Part shown: positions 27,122 to 34,449 of the stretch, in pieces
Layout: each line of letters begins with the position of its first letter
Position numbering within the stretch: the stretch's first letter is position 1
IMG/VR virus record: IMGVR_UViG_3300021478_000016
Coordinates: 78,433 to 142,432 of that record
Length of the DNA: 64,000 bases
Source of the DNA: a virus
Direction: 5' to 3' (one strand)
Position numbers and translations under genes: made by a program
The notes under the pieces: generated by a model
Database searches by the model: none
Seen by the model: only the letters and a program-made list of their open reading frames with translations
Told to the model about the DNA's origin: nothing

Positions 27122-27705
27122 GTGAATGCTCGCCTTGCCTTGATCATCTCGATGAGCTCCCCCCATGACGTAAGACGATCGAGGTCCTTGGTCTCTTCCC
27201 CTCTGTTGCAAGGGTGGTCCCAGAGAAAGGCCGCGCCGTCCGGATTCGCTTCTTGCCATGCGCGCACGTTCTGATGCTTGTCATCCACGAAGAGGTCTCC
27301 TCGCAGGATGTACTTCGTCTCGATGTGCACTATGCGCTTGTGGCTGATGCCGTAGTGCAACTTCAGCCACGTCTCCCGCTCGTGAGCCCAGGTAGCTGAG
27401 CCCGAGAGCGGGGACGTGACGATGTGCAGCTCGGTCAGATCTTGCAGCAACGCGATGGCTGGCTGTGAGTTGACCAGTGGCTTGAGGTTCATCGCGAACC
27501 CCGGAGCTCGCAGCAACTTGTCGTAGGTCTCCTTCTCGGCCTTGGTCGCGAAGGGGAGGTTGCCGGTGAAGTCCCAGTCCGTGATGGTGTCGCGATCGAG
27601 GCCTTGTCCGGTCACGAGCTTGTAGAGATCCAGTGCTCCTCCAACGAAGTCGGACAAGACCCCATCGCAATCGCAGAGGAGCCGAATGACTCTCCCCTTC
27701 TTCAC
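27118..27705 (-). CDS. 5'(3')-deoxyribonucleotidase-like HAD phosphatase
   Basis: A 195-residue HAD enzyme. The start is GTG 27705 (AAGGGAG upstream, GTGA overlap with the preceding stop); the much longer in-frame extension is the reverse frame of another gene. Motif I 'LLCDCDGVLSDF' gives nucleophile Asp12 and Asp14; motif II is 'HIVTSPLSGS'; motif IV is 'GDLFVDDKHQNV'. This set matches NT5C-type nucleotidases that dephosphorylate (deoxy)nucleoside monophosphates. In a phage it may shift nucleotide pools during infection. It is translated with the neighbouring accessory genes. Confidence 0.75.
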   Translation of the reverse strand: MKKGRVIRLLCDCDGVLSDFVGGALDLYKLVTGQGLDRDTITDWDFTGNLPFATKAEKETYDKLLRAPGFAMNLKPLVNSQPAIALLQDLTELHIVTSPLSGSATWAHERETWLKLHYGISHKRIVHIETKYILRGDLFVDDKHQNVRAWQEANPDGAAFLWDHPCNRGEETKDLDRLTSWGELIEMIKARRAFT

Positions 27706-28382
27706 GGCGTAACTCCCTTCGTCTTGCGACGAGGGAAGGAACGCCAGTCGACCCGATGCCAGGGCAATCGGCTCGGGCCGTGGTGATGATGCACCTCCGG
27801 CCTGTTGATGTAGCGCCACCGCAGACCACCAAGCTCGGTGTCGTAGATGGCCGAGAAGCCCCACAGCTTCATGATGCCCGACGTATCCGCCGGCCGCATG
27901 CGGCTGAGGGCAACCTGCTGACGTTCCTTCGGCAGGCCGTGGTAGTAGTTTTCGAGGACCTCGCTGAGCGCCTTGTGGAACGCGAGGCCGATCGCCAAGC
28001 GCTCCTGCTCTGTCGGGACTCGCGTTACCTCGAATTCGCCCCTCTCGATCCTCTGTTCGAACTCCGCCTGTGGGATGACGAAGACCCTCTTCAGGGCCAG
28101 CATCTTGCACAGGCTGTCGGAGATGAACTTCGCGAACGTCTGGACGTCGAAGTCTTTCACCCAGCCCAGCTCCTTGTACGCCTCGAACTGCGCAGAGGCA
28201 GAGAGCAGAGCTACGTGACTGTGGAAGAGGATGTCCCCTTTGGGGTCCATCTCCATGAGCTGGAAGACGGACGGTTCGACCGGCTGAATTGAGAAGCGGC
28301 CCGGCAAGATCTCCTCCCGTAGGACGAAGACCCATGGGGCCTCTTCACGCATCGACCTTCCAACGAGTTGCAGTGGTTCCAT
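27702..28382 (-). CDS. hypothetical protein (226 aa)
   Basis: I chose ATG 28382 because AGGGAG lies about 9 nt upstream; the N-terminal extension overlaps the next gene in another frame. The protein looks folded and alpha/beta ('APWVFVLREEILPG', 'LALKRVFVIPQAEFEQRI'), with a C-terminal His run 'EVHHHHG' and a basic tail. No family recognised. It lies between the nucleotidase and the CHAP-like gene in one operon. A weak ATAAG motif copy lies upstream at 28422-28433. Confidence 0.55.
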   Translation of the reverse strand: MEPLQLVGRSMREEAPWVFVLREEILPGRFSIQPVEPSVFQLMEMDPKGDILFHSHVALLSASAQFEAYKELGWVKDFDVQTFAKFISDSLCKMLALKRVFVIPQAEFEQRIERGEFEVTRVPTEQERLAIGLAFHKALSEVLENYYHGLPKERQQVALSRMRPADTSGIMKLWGFSAIYDTELGGLRWRYINRPEVHHHHGPSRLPWHRVDWRSFPRRKTKGVTP

Positions 28383-28421
28383 GTGCACAGATCTCCCTCT
28401 CGAGCGACACATGCTCGTCAA

Positions 28422-28433
28422 GGTTCTTATCTC
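28422..28433 (-). promoter_or_regulatory. weak copy of ATAAG promoter motif
   Basis: On the minus strand the sequence reads GAGATAAGAACC, sharing ATAAGAACCT with the copy at 54268. It is about 40 nt before ATG 28382 and lacks the usual 6-nt spacing to the ribosome site, so it is a doubtful member of the set. Confidence 0.25.
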
Positions 28434-28447
28434 GTCTTCGAGGAGAT

Positions 28448-29182
28448 CTATGCGAGAGGTGAACCATCCGGCCCGACCAGCAGCGCCGGCGCCGAGTACG
28501 TCAGATTGTCGAGTGAGAGCCAGCCGATAAGTGTTCTCGAACCGACCGTGCGATGTGAGAGCACCGGGTGGTGGATGCGCGCGCACTGCTTGCCCTCGGT
28601 GTTGGTCTGCCCTGCCTCAGCCACCGTGAGGGTGAACGTGCCGTCCGGGTTCGGTGTGACGGCGAGGATGACGAAGACGTGCTCGGTCAGCGGGGGGCCG
28701 TTCGAGACGTACCCGATGTCACAGGGCTTCGGCAGGATGCCCGGGTGGAAGTCCACGAAGGGATACTTGCTCCCCTGCCAGAGCATCGAGATGTTCGCGC
28801 CGACGGTGTAGTGCAGACCATCTTGCGGCTCGGTGCGGTTCACGATCTTCGGATCGCGAACGCCGAGACGCCAGAGCATCCACTGCGGCAGGTAGCCGCA
28901 GGTCGTGCCGACGTTGCCGTAGTCCTTGCAGACCTCGGCGTACTTCGCGTCGCCGGCGTCGAAGGGCACGTACCCCTGGACCAGCTTCATGGCGAAGTCC
29001 CGGACGGTGTCCGGCGTCAGCATGATGGGGTCGGTCGATGTCAGGACTTGCGGCGGCGCCTCGATGAGAGCTCCCATGGTAGGCAGCTTCGGAGGAGGCG
29101 GAATCTCCTCCATCGTGTCGTTCACGGCCACGTTCGAGCTCACGCTCATCTTGCGGGTCGACTTCTTCTCGTTGTCAGCCAT
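28448..29182 (-). CDS. putative CHAP/NlpC-P60-like cysteine hydrolase
   Basis: A 244-residue protein whose ATG shares its A with the upstream stop (TGATG). After a disordered, Pro-rich start, Cys95 in 'YGNVGTTCGYLPQWMLWRLG' sits at the head of a helix. 'PKPCDIGYVSNGPPLTEHVFV' (151-171) then resembles the 'GD-I ... H-V' strand of CHAP and NlpC/P60 folds, giving His168 as partner. This would be a peptidoglycan amidase or endopeptidase. The match is by pattern only. It is transcribed with the papain-like peptidase. Confidence 0.45.
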   Translation of the reverse strand: MADNEKKSTRKMSVSSNVAVNDTMEEIPPPPKLPTMGALIEAPPQVLTSTDPIMLTPDTVRDFAMKLVQGYVPFDAGDAKYAEVCKDYGNVGTTCGYLPQWMLWRLGVRDPKIVNRTEPQDGLHYTVGANISMLWQGSKYPFVDFHPGILPKPCDIGYVSNGPPLTEHVFVILAVTPNPDGTFTLTVAEAGQTNTEGKQCARIHHPVLSHRTVGSRTLIGWLSLDNLTYSAPALLVGPDGSPLA

Positions 29183-30000
29183 CACAGCACCAGATCTTTC
29201 ATGAGGGTTCCGACGTAGAAGCCTGTGCTCTGGTCCCAGACGATGTACGTCTCGGAGGCCCAGAAGTAACCGAGGAGGCCCCAGCCCTTGCTCCAGGAGT
29301 TGCGGACCTTGAACTGGCGGACGCCGTTCAGGCGACGCACGCCGGTGATGACCAGAGCGTGTCCGCCCACGCTCGTAGCGGGCGGATTGAAGACGAAGTT
29401 CGGGTCGGCGTTCTGAGCCCAGTAGCTCTGGAGATCTTGCCCGACCTCTGTTCCGAAGACGACTGCGCGGTTCGCCTTCAGCGCGGTCTCGATGTCGTCG
29501 CCGCGCTGTGTACCCGTGCTGTCGATGTTGTAGTACGCCTGGAGCAGGTTGTTGCTGGCGTTGAAGAACGCCTCCTCCGGCGGAGAGGTCAGGACCTTGG
29601 AGGGGTCGTACGGCCAGTAGCTCTCTGGGCAGATGCCAGTCGATGAGAGAGCGACGGCCCCTGAGCGGGTGTAGCAGCCGGCGTCGAAGAGCTGGTCACC
29701 CGTCAGACAACGCGCTGTCCAGTAGAGGAACTGGCGAGCGAGTGCGGGCTCGACCTTCGAGAGCTCGAAGTAGAGCAAGATGCGCAACTTCGCCTCCCAG
29801 GCGTTCGCGACGCACGACTCCTCTTGGAGCTGGTCGTTGATGTCGATCTTGCTGTCGTCGATCTCGTAGTCCTCGTTCTCGTTTGCCACCGCCATGTCCT
29901 TGAGTGGACTGCGGAAGACGATGAACTTCCTGTCGTGGAGGTTCGGTCGGTGCGGCTTGCACCCGAGGTGGGTGTGGATCACTGCGGCTGCTGAAGGCAT
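29182..30000 (-). CDS. papain-family (C1) cysteine peptidase
   Basis: ATG 30000 has AGGTGA 5 nt upstream. The 272-residue protein carries the full papain set: oxyanion Gln57 and nucleophile Cys63 in 'DQLQEESCVANAWEA' (six apart, as in papain), His214 in 'SVGGHALVITGV', and Asn234 in 'VRNSWSKGWGLLGYFW'. No signal peptide is seen and the region before Gln57 is too short for an inhibitory propeptide. C1 peptidases are rare in phages. It could act on host proteins, on virion proteins or at lysis; the neighbouring CHAP-like gene favours the cell envelope. Confidence 0.8.
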   Translation of the reverse strand: MPSAAAVIHTHLGCKPHRPNLHDRKFIVFRSPLKDMAVANENEDYEIDDSKIDINDQLQEESCVANAWEAKLRILLYFELSKVEPALARQFLYWTARCLTGDQLFDAGCYTRSGAVALSSTGICPESYWPYDPSKVLTSPPEEAFFNASNNLLQAYYNIDSTGTQRGDDIETALKANRAVVFGTEVGQDLQSYWAQNADPNFVFNPPATSVGGHALVITGVRRLNGVRQFKVRNSWSKGWGLLGYFWASETYIVWDQSTGFYVGTLMKDLVL

Positions 30001-30278
30001 GGGTTCACCTGATCGCAGGAGGTCACGGTTGAGATGCACTTGGGAGCCTGAGGAACATCGGTCTGTTCTGCGTCACGACAGCGCTCTGCGTAGGTCTTGC
30101 CGAGCGTGTTCGGACCGCCGAGAAGACGGCCCTGGCTGTCGGTACAGCCCAGGGTCAAGAGCTTGGCTTGTGCGGCATCGCAGAAGGACGAATCGTCCGG
30201 CGCCGGCGCTTTCGGATTCTGCTTCGTACATGTCGAGGCTGAGATGCTCAGAGCGAGCAGGCAGACGAGTTTGAACAT
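29979..30278 (-). CDS. exported Cys-rich lipoprotein-like protein
   Basis: A 99-residue product from ATG 30278 (AAGGGAG about 12 nt upstream). Residues 1-16 form a signal peptide ('MFKLVCLLALSISAST') followed by Cys17, a near-lipobox. The mature part has six cysteines (33, 45, 67, 81, 88, 94), enough for three disulphides, and 'TYAERCRDAE' then 'PKCISTVTSCDQVNPC', a pattern I associate with myxobacterial lipoproteins. It heads the minus-strand operon and overlaps the peptidase start by 22 nt. Superinfection exclusion or a lysis role are guesses. Confidence 0.6.
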   Translation of the reverse strand: MFKLVCLLALSISASTCTKQNPKAPAPDDSSFCDAAQAKLLTLGCTDSQGRLLGGPNTLGKTYAERCRDAEQTDVPQAPKCISTVTSCDQVNPCLQQPQ

Positions 30279-30361
30279 GAAGAGCAGTGTACTCCCTTGC
30301 CAGTAGCAAGAGGAGTCGAGCCGGAGGTACAAGAAGCCCGTGACCAGTTTCTAGGAGAAGG

Positions 30362-30742
30362 ATGATGGACTACCTCATGAGGCTGTACGGAGACGAACTT
30401 GACCCGCTCCACTCTGGAGACACCAAGAGCTGGTTCCAGTTCTACAAGTGGCAGGTCGAGGGTGAAGTCCACGTGGACATCAGCGTGGACGACGTCCTCT
30501 ACCGAGACATCAAGGAGAAAGATCGACTCTGGTTCGTGATGGACCGAACGCTCATCGGTTACGTCCAGGTGCTGCGAGTCGTACACGACCCGACGCTAGA
30601 CAAGCTGGAGATCTGGTACAGCGGGGAGAAGTGCTACAAGTACGAGTACGATCTCGCTGCCCCCCTCACGGAGAACTTTGGGACGTTCGTCCCGAGCGAA
30701 GTCGCCGAGGAGTGGGTCAAGCGCTGCAAGGAGCCATCATGA
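30362..30742 (+). CDS. hypothetical protein (126 aa)
   Basis: It starts after CTAGGAGAAGG and is coupled to the glucosaminidase by ATGA. It is rich in Asp/Glu/Tyr/Trp with alternating strands ('SWFQFYKWQVEGEVHVDIS', 'LIGYVQVLRVVHDPTLDKL'). It begins the long plus-strand run that continues to 45 kb. About 83 nt separate it from the divergent operon; I see no convincing promoter there. No family recognised. Confidence 0.6.
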   Translation: MMDYLMRLYGDELDPLHSGDTKSWFQFYKWQVEGEVHVDISVDDVLYRDIKEKDRLWFVMDRTLIGYVQVLRVVHDPTLDKLEIWYSGEKCYKYEYDLAAPLTENFGTFVPSEVAEEWVKRCKEPS

Positions 30743-31362
30743 ACACGCTCGTCAAGGATCGACTCACTCCTGTCACCTCTCAGCAGTTCGCCAGTACCAT
30801 GAGCGAAGCGTGGCCAGTTCACTTCGTCACGCCGGCATCCAAGAGCTCCGTCCTGGTGCTGACGGCACAGTCCGTGCTCGAGACGGGGTGGTGGAAGTAC
30901 TGCCACAACTACAACCTCGGCAACATGAAGTCCGTCGCCGGCGATGGGTGGGACTACTCGTTCTTCGCCTGCGACGAGGTCTTGTACACCCCGGTCGCGC
31001 TGAAGTTCCAGGCGGCCTCCACACCGGCAGCGCCGTGCAAGATCACATCGCAGAACCCGCACAACAACACGTCCACGATCTGGTTCTACCCGGACCACCC
31101 CGGCTGCCGCTTCCGCGCGTTCTGCATGAAGAAGCCGGACGGTTCCATCGATGAGGCGGCCAGCCTGCGTGCCGGCATGGATGCGCATCTCAACACGCTC
31201 TACAAGCGGTTCGGGTTGGCATGGCCTGCGGTCCTGAAGGGAGACCCGCGCGCCTTCGTCCAGGCGCTCAAGGCTCAGGGCTACTTCACGGCACCCGAGA
31301 AGCCGTATGAGGACTCGGTCGCCGAGATCTTCGAAGAGCTCCAGAAGACCGTGACCATCTGA
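30739..31362 (+). CDS. glucosaminidase/FlgJ-type muramidase, endolysin candidate
   Basis: The real start is ATG 30739 (ATGA overlap). In 207 residues, 'SVLVLTAQSVLETGWWKYC' (37-55) followed by 'HNYNLGNMK' is the signature of the GH73 glucosaminidase family, with Glu48 the catalytic acid. It has no signal peptide, so release would need a holin or pinholin. Cysteines in the middle are unusual for the family. It is one of three candidate cell-wall hydrolases within 8 kb. Confidence 0.7.
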   Translation: MNTLVKDRLTPVTSQQFASTMSEAWPVHFVTPASKSSVLVLTAQSVLETGWWKYCHNYNLGNMKSVAGDGWDYSFFACDEVLYTPVALKFQAASTPAAPCKITSQNPHNNTSTIWFYPDHPGCRFRAFCMKKPDGSIDEAASLRAGMDAHLNTLYKRFGLAWPAVLKGDPRAFVQALKAQGYFTAPEKPYEDSVAEIFEELQKTVTI

Positions 31363-31377
31363 AGATGTGGACAGCAA

Positions 31378-31412
31378 GATGAAGATGGTCTATCCGAAGA
31401 TACATCTTCATC
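31378..31412 (+). promoter_or_regulatory. 10-bp inverted repeat abutting a start codon
   Basis: GATGAAGATG (31378-31387) and CATCTTCATC (31403-31412) are perfectly complementary with a 15-nt loop, and the second arm touches ATG 31413. In RNA it would bury the initiation region of the next gene. No T tract follows, so control of translation or an operator is more likely than termination. Confidence 0.5.
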
Positions 31413-31739
31413 ATGCCCCACGAAAGAAAGCCGCTGCACGTCTTTCCGTTCCTCGAAGGCAATGATCGCTTCGGTGGACAAGTCGAAGTGGTCCACCGCA
31501 CGACATCATACGAGGACGGCAACACTCGGCGGTTCATCGACCTCACGCTGAAGATCGGTGAGAGGTTCTTGAATCTGCCCATTAGGCAGCTCGACGACGT
31601 CATCGCGCAGCTTCTGAAAGCGCGGGATGTCGCCAGTGAAGAGCTCCAGAAGCTCTTGGCAGAGCAGCCTCGCGAGCAGCGCACCCGGGGCGGCCCCAGA
31701 ACTCAGAGCCGCCCGCGCAACAGGAACAGAGAGGACTGA
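31413..31739 (+). CDS. hypothetical small basic-tailed protein (108 aa)
   Basis: The ATG directly follows a 10-bp inverted repeat. Residues 1-60 are beta-rich ('GGQVEVVHRTTSYEDGNTRR', 'FIDLTLKIGERFLNLPIRQL') followed by a helix and an Arg-rich tail. The strand-strand-helix layout recalls small single-strand nucleic-acid-binding folds such as PC4, but the resemblance is weak. Confidence 0.5.
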   Translation: MPHERKPLHVFPFLEGNDRFGGQVEVVHRTTSYEDGNTRRFIDLTLKIGERFLNLPIRQLDDVIAQLLKARDVASEELQKLLAEQPREQRTRGGPRTQSRPRNRNRED

Positions 31740-31744
31740 ACATC

Positions 31745-31894
31745 ATGGATCTGGACACCTTCAAGAAGAAGCTCAAGAGCAACGGCTACGACGGCGCCAC
31801 CGGCGCGAAGCGCGCACTCGGTCGCGTCAACATGACGAAGAACGAGAAGGCGCAGGCACGCGCTGCCATCGACCGCAAGTACAAGGGGAAGTAG
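31745..31894 (+). CDS. small basic protein (49 aa)
   Basis: ATG 31745 follows GAGAGGA at about 11 nt. The 49 residues are Lys/Arg-rich and helical ('MDLDTFKKKLKSNGYDGA', 'MTKNEKAQARAAIDRKYKGK'). The next ATG is 3 nt after the stop, so it fits the coupled gene chain. A nucleic-acid-binding role would suit the charge. It is too short for most ORF cut-offs and is easily missed. Confidence 0.55.
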   Translation: MDLDTFKKKLKSNGYDGATGAKRALGRVNMTKNEKAQARAAIDRKYKGK

Positions 31895-31897
31895 CTC

Positions 31898-32686
31898 ATG
31901 ACCTCCAAGGAACAGGCGATCTACGACGCCTTCATCAAGCGCCTCAACGGCGAGACCGTCGATGGGAAACCGCCGTTCAAGGAGTTCGTCAACGCGGCCA
32001 AGTCCCTCGCCAAGTCCATGGTCACGCAGAAGGTCAAGGACGAGCTGCGGAGCATCGCCGAGACGAAGTTCGGTCGCGGTGGGGCTGCGGCACCACCGAA
32101 GAAGGGCAAGAAGGGTGGTGAGCCGGAGGAGCCGACGCTCTCGCAGGTCGTCGAGACCGCCGAGCTTCCGAAGCCGGTCCCGCCCTCGAGGATGCCGGTG
32201 TACAACACCATCCCCGAAGGCGCCTCGGCCAAGCTGGAGTTCCTGCGTCAGGCGATCGACAACAACGTCCGCGTCATCCACGGTCTGATGGAGGCCAAGG
32301 CTGCGGACCCGAGCGCCGACGTCTCGGAGATCCAGGACGCCATCAACAAGCTGACTCTCTTCAATCAGCAGCACAACGACGAGGTCGACATCATCCTGAA
32401 GATGGTCTTCCCGAGTGGTGGTCGCCCTCTCCTCTCGCAGAACGGTGGTCGCCTCACGCAGTCGGAACCGGCAACACCCAACGGAACAACGGCCGCGCCG
32501 ATGATGGCCCCTACCCCTCCGACACCGCCCACCACCACGCTCGGTCGCTCTCCGTTCGCCAAGCAGGAGATCAAGAACGTGGTCGTCACCGGCTTCCAGC
32601 CCCCCGACCGCGTTCAGCTCGCACCCGACCCGAAGGAGGTCGAGCTCCTGAAGAGGACGGCGCCCATCACGTACGGCAAGCGCTAG
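31898..32686 (+). CDS. hypothetical protein (262 aa)
   Basis: It begins 3 nt after the 49-residue gene. The N-terminus is helical ('KEQAIYDAFIKRLNGETVDG'), followed by a Gly/Lys linker, a helical region 'SAKLEFLRQAIDNNVRVIHG' and a Pro/Thr-rich tail. No family recognised. A strong hairpin follows its stop. Confidence 0.55.
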   Translation: MTSKEQAIYDAFIKRLNGETVDGKPPFKEFVNAAKSLAKSMVTQKVKDELRSIAETKFGRGGAAAPPKKGKKGGEPEEPTLSQVVETAELPKPVPPSRMPVYNTIPEGASAKLEFLRQAIDNNVRVIHGLMEAKAADPSADVSEIQDAINKLTLFNQQHNDEVDIILKMVFPSGGRPLLSQNGGRLTQSEPATPNGTTAAPMMAPTPPTPPTTTLGRSPFAKQEIKNVVVTGFQPPDRVQLAPDPKEVELLKRTAPITYGKR

Positions 32687-32713
32687 GCGCCCTCTCTTCT
32701 CCCTCGACCACAG

Positions 32714-32753
32714 CAGGCCGATCTCCTCCACGTTGTCGGAGGGGGTCGGCCTG
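32714..32753 (+). terminator. long hairpin after 31898 gene
   Basis: Positions 32714-32729 pair with 32738-32753 almost without interruption (two G-T pairs, 8-nt loop). No T tract follows. It can stop or slow transcription, and it overlaps the promoter candidate for the next gene. Confidence 0.5.
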
Positions 32754-32761
32754 TCTAGTAT
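32733..32761 (+). promoter_or_regulatory. sigma70-like promoter giving a near-leaderless mRNA
   Basis: TTGTCG (32733-32738), 17 nt, then TAGTAT (32756-32761). The next ATG is at 32769, about where transcription should start, and no clear GGAGG precedes it. Each box matches four of six consensus bases, so this is a candidate only. Confidence 0.35.
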
Positions 32762-32768
32762 TAGGCTC

Positions 32769-33059
32769 ATGAATCAGGCGCTGCGTGTACTTCGCCCGTT
32801 CTTGGGTGGATTGGGCAACTGGCGACCGGTCATCATCAAGTCCACGTACATCGACAAGCTCTCGATCGATCTGGTCGACACCGGCATCGAGGTCACGGCC
32901 TTCTGGAAGGACAAGTCCTGGAAGAAGGTCTTTACGAACGGAGAACTACTCGGACATACTGCTACTCTTCCAGCAGAGGCCTGGCGTGTGCCAAGAGAGC
33001 CTTGCTACTGGGCGAGACAGATCATCGCAGCCATCTTGAACCAGCGAGGAGTGACATGA
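32769..33059 (+). CDS. hypothetical protein (96 aa)
   Basis: ATG 32769 lies right after a promoter-like box and has no strong ribosome site. The protein is basic and alpha/beta ('RPVIIKSTYIDKLSIDLVD', 'IEVTAFWKDKSWKKVFTN'). It is coupled to the next gene by ATGA. No family recognised. Confidence 0.55.
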   Translation: MNQALRVLRPFLGGLGNWRPVIIKSTYIDKLSIDLVDTGIEVTAFWKDKSWKKVFTNGELLGHTATLPAEAWRVPREPCYWARQIIAAILNQRGVT

Positions 33060-33460
33060 CCCAGCCCGTTCCCACCAGCCTGACTCTCACGACGGACCAG
33101 TACACGGCGCTGGTCGCTCTTGCTCGAGTCGGGGCGCAGTCGCAGAACGGAGACCAGCTCGCTCTCGAGGCATTCCTCGTGCAGATCGAGAGGAACAACG
33201 GCGTCACCCGCTATCTCTTGTGGGTGCGCTGGCAGGAGTTGGACGAGCCTCTCCCGGCGACCGTGAGTTTCCCCACGAACTGGCCGCCCAACCTTTCGAA
33301 GAGCATCCAGCTCCTCAATCGACCCGTGGCCAAGGTCGATGTGGAGGCGGTGCTCACGCAGTACGCGAGGAACCCCACCAACGTGATGGTCACACCGGAC
33401 CCGAACGCGTTGCTTGGCTGGTCGACGCTCGATCAGTACTTCAACAACGAGGTTCCGTGA
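33056..33460 (+). CDS. hypothetical protein (134 aa)
   Basis: ATG 33056 overlaps the previous stop and has GAGGAG upstream. It is an alpha/beta protein with 'LTTDQYTALVALARVGAQ' and 'GVTRYLLWVRWQELDEPLP', then a Pro/Asn-rich end. Its stop shares a base with the next ATG (TGATG). No family recognised. Confidence 0.55.
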   Translation: MTQPVPTSLTLTTDQYTALVALARVGAQSQNGDQLALEAFLVQIERNNGVTRYLLWVRWQELDEPLPATVSFPTNWPPNLSKSIQLLNRPVAKVDVEAVLTQYARNPTNVMVTPDPNALLGWSTLDQYFNNEVP

Positions 33461-33624
33461 TGGACAAAGAGCAGGACTGTCACGTAGGTCACAGCATCGA
33501 AGAGCTTCCAGATCTTCCAGATGGATCTAAGCGGGCTTGGTGTAGAACCTGTCAGAGGCTGTTGGTTACCATCTTCAAGCCGCTAGAGTCGATTCACATC
33601 ACCCTCAAGTTCGAAGCCGAATGA
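33460..33624 (+). CDS. small zinc-finger-like protein (54 aa)
   Basis: The start is TGATG-coupled. Within 54 residues there are 'CHVGHS' and 'WCRTCQRLLV', giving Cys/His and CxxC ligands for one metal. The end is basic/hydrophobic. It is one of several tiny CxxC proteins in this region. It overlaps the next ATG by 4 nt. Confidence 0.5.
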   Translation: MDKEQDCHVGHSIEELPDLPDGSKRAWCRTCQRLLVTIFKPLESIHITLKFEAE

Positions 33625-33995
33625 AGGCGTTCCTCCACATCCAGGGCTATCTTCTGGTGGCCCGAGACCAGCAGATCATTCAGGAGCTCATCGAGCTGGC
33701 AAAGACAGGCGCTGGCTCATGGCTCAAGGCCACTCCTGTGGCGCTCGACGCGTACAGCATCAAGCTCGAGGCCGTCGAGGAGACGCTCTCTCCCGGAGAA
33801 GAGCACGAGTTCCTCGAGTTCCTGCACATGCTGGGTGAGAAGTACCCAGGCAAGATCTCCGGAGAGTTCGAAGTGTGGTGGCCGATGGCTGTCGAATCGG
33901 GCCCGCAATGGTGGCAGCTAGACAAAGATGGAAAGCTCTACATCACTGAAAGTGATATAATCCGCGGGGAGCGTGCTCCCTATGACAAGGCCTAA
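33621..33995 (+). CDS. hypothetical protein (124 aa)
   Basis: It is ATGA-coupled. An alpha/beta pattern ('FLHIQGYLLVARDQQIIQEL', 'DAYSIKLEAVEETLSPGEEH') with an aromatic patch 'EFEVWWPMAVESGPQWWQL' looks folded. Its 3' end changes to AT-rich sequence containing a promoter for the inserted endonuclease gene, so the last residues may differ from the ancestral ones. Confidence 0.55.
   Translation: MKAFLHIQGYLLVARDQQIIQELIELAKTGAGSWLKATPVALDAYSIKLEAVEETLSPGEEHEFLEFLHMLGEKYPGKISGEFEVWWPMAVESGPQWWQLDKDGKLYITESDIIRGERAPYDKA
33953..33961 (+). promoter_or_regulatory. extended -10 sigma70 promoter for endonuclease gene
   Basis: TGATATAAT gives a perfect TATAAT with the TGn extension, 20 nt before ATG 33982. 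No -35 is needed for such promoters. It lies in AT-rich sequence at the end of the preceding gene, so the inserted gene can be read by host RNA polymerase alone. Confidence 0.6.
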
Positions 33996-34446
33996 GAGAT
34001 GTGCTTGCGGTAGACCGACACAAGCAAAAGGTCTCTGCAATGCGTGCTATCTGAAACGATGGCGCAAGAATAATCCTGAGCGATCCCGGGCTATCAATAT
34101 TCGGTACCGCAAGAAGAATAAACAAGCGATCCTTAGATGGAACCGGCAGTACAACAAGAAGTATTACGAAGAGAATCGTGAAGTCATCTTCTTCAGAACC
34201 ATCAAGAGGAAGTACAAGATCTCACGAGAAGAATATGAAGCCTTATTGATCCAACAGGACGGTCGCTGTGCCATCTGTCGGAGAAAACCCTCACCTGGCA
34301 AAAGGCTTGGAGTTGATCATTGCCATAAGAAACTCAAGATCAGAAAGCTTCTATGTACTAATTGCAATGCCGGGCTAGGAAACTTCAAGGATAGTCTAAA
34401 GCTACTGAGGCTAGCGATCGAATATCTGATGCTGTACAAGGAGTAG
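33982..34446 (+). CDS. endonuclease VII-type HNH nuclease (mobile)
   Basis: A 154-residue protein from ATG 33982; a GTG three codons earlier is too close to its GGGGAG. Two zinc pairs, Cys96/Cys99 ('GRCAICRRKP') and Cys125/Cys128 ('LLCTNCNAGLG'), flank 'LGVDHCHKK' (109-117) with active-site Asp112-His113. This is the recombination endonuclease VII family, which cuts branched DNA in phage T4 and also occurs as free-standing mobile genes. An extra Cys-rich start ('CACGRPTQAKGLCNACYLK') may bind DNA. The gene is clearly more AT-rich than its neighbours and has its own promoter, so it is a recent insertion. Confidence 0.82.
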   Translation: MTRPKRCACGRPTQAKGLCNACYLKRWRKNNPERSRAINIRYRKKNKQAILRWNRQYNKKYYEENREVIFFRTIKRKYKISREEYEALLIQQDGRCAICRRKPSPGKRLGVDHCHKKLKIRKLLCTNCNAGLGNFKDSLKLLRLAIEYLMLYKE

Positions 34447-34449
34447 TTC

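Noticed and set aside
27706-28335. N-terminal extension of the deoxyribonucleotidase frame
   Set aside because: Arg/Gly/Pro-rich antisense-frame reading of the 27702 gene; the HAD motif starts right after the GTG at 27705.
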